From: Noviherbaspirillum sp. Root189
GTDB lineage: Bacteria; Pseudomonadota; Gammaproteobacteria; Burkholderiales; Burkholderiaceae_D
DNA length: 64,000 bases
Direction: 5' to 3'
Assembly (NCBI RefSeq): GCF_001428545.1
Contig: NZ_LMHZ01000013.1
Span: 31,683 to 95,682, forward strand
Part shown: positions 63,824-64,000 of the stretch, one piece after another
Numbering within the stretch: position 1 is the stretch's first letter
How the letters are laid out: each line of letters begins with the position of its first letter
Made by a program: the position numbers and the translations under genes
The notes under the pieces: model-generated
Told to the model about the DNA's origin: nothing
The model's input: only the letters and a program-made list of their open reading frames with translations
Databases searched by the model: none

Positions 63824-64000
63824 TTGTAGGTGGTTTGTAGTTGGTTTTTTCTTCTCTTCGGTGAATCGGTGCTGTTTTTTCTTCGTGGATGCTAGCCGGG
63901 ACTGGCCCCGGCGGGCCACTTACCTTCTTTGCTTCGCCAAAGAAGGTAAGCCAAGAAAGGCGACCCCGCTTCGCCGCCCTTCGGGTTCCCAAAAGAGCAG
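63824..64000. other. Downstream region with palindromic repeat
   Basis: No gene is supported in the last 177 bp. TTACCTTCTTTG (63920-63931) and CAAAGAAGGTAA (63938-63949) form a perfect 12-bp stem around CTTCGC. It sits within a stretch (GGCCCCGGCGGGCCACTTACC...) that I associate with dispersed repeats in Burkholderiales. Confidence 0.6.

Overview
The window is a gene-dense chromosomal segment of a betaproteobacterium, most likely Burkholderiales/Oxalobacteraceae. That placement rests on tripartite tricarboxylate transporter genes with Bug-type receptors, a phasin, the lptD-surA-pdxA-ksgA and miaB-phoH-ybeY-corC-lnt gene orders, a MutL with an endonuclease-type motif, and moderately high G+C. 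The genus is not resolved. Nearly all genes are housekeeping or transport functions. Accessory content is limited to a group II intron, two copies of a small palindromic element, a curli locus and several structured intergenic regions.

Layout, 1-17.2 kb: a nitrate-uptake ABC operon (ntrB partial, nrtA) lies behind a sigma-54 promoter and a leader RNA with two ANTAR-type hairpins and an attenuator terminator. Its probable antiterminator gene nasT is next to it. Then come tsaD, a GltI-like receptor, mgtC, plsY, ybaK, a phasin with operator-like palindromes, xerD-ogt, a complete Bug-TctB-TctA transporter, uspA, terC, an orphan Bug receptor and an orphan TRAP receptor (dctP). 17.2-32 kb: a DctS/DctR-like two-component system, an AEC transporter, queG, tsaE-amiC, cheW, dedA, mutL-bcr-miaA, tRNA-Met(CAU) and a SulP transporter.

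32-37 kb: a curli (functional amyloid) locus transcribed csgE-csgF-csgG-csgB-csgA-csgH on the minus strand. The CsgA is very large (592 aa) and carries a 140-residue higher-order duplication. Upstream is a 520-bp region with 9-bp tandem repeats and a predicted structured leader or small RNA that precedes the miaB operon. 37-49 kb: miaB-phoH-ybeY-corC-lnt-glyQ-glyS-gmhB-plsC-ygjP-like-gloA, all on the plus strand and closely packed (tRNA modification, ribosome maturation, envelope lipids, glycyl-tRNA synthetase, LPS heptose).

49-64 kb: a PAS-GAF-GGDEF cyclase, then lptD-surA-pdxA-ksgA on the minus strand. Divergent from these are amgK-murU (MurNAc recycling), pepP and ubiH. An apparently intact group II intron with an RT-HNH maturase sits in the lptD/amgK intergenic region. 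The window closes in a palindromic repeat of a type I associate with Burkholderiales genomes.

I did not find an obviously new defence or biosynthetic system. The least explained signals are the structured leader at 37.1-37.2 kb, the 124-150 bp palindromic element present twice in inverted orientation, the operator-like inverted repeat between dctP and its kinase, and the phasin-type palindrome that also occurs upstream of the TTT receptor.
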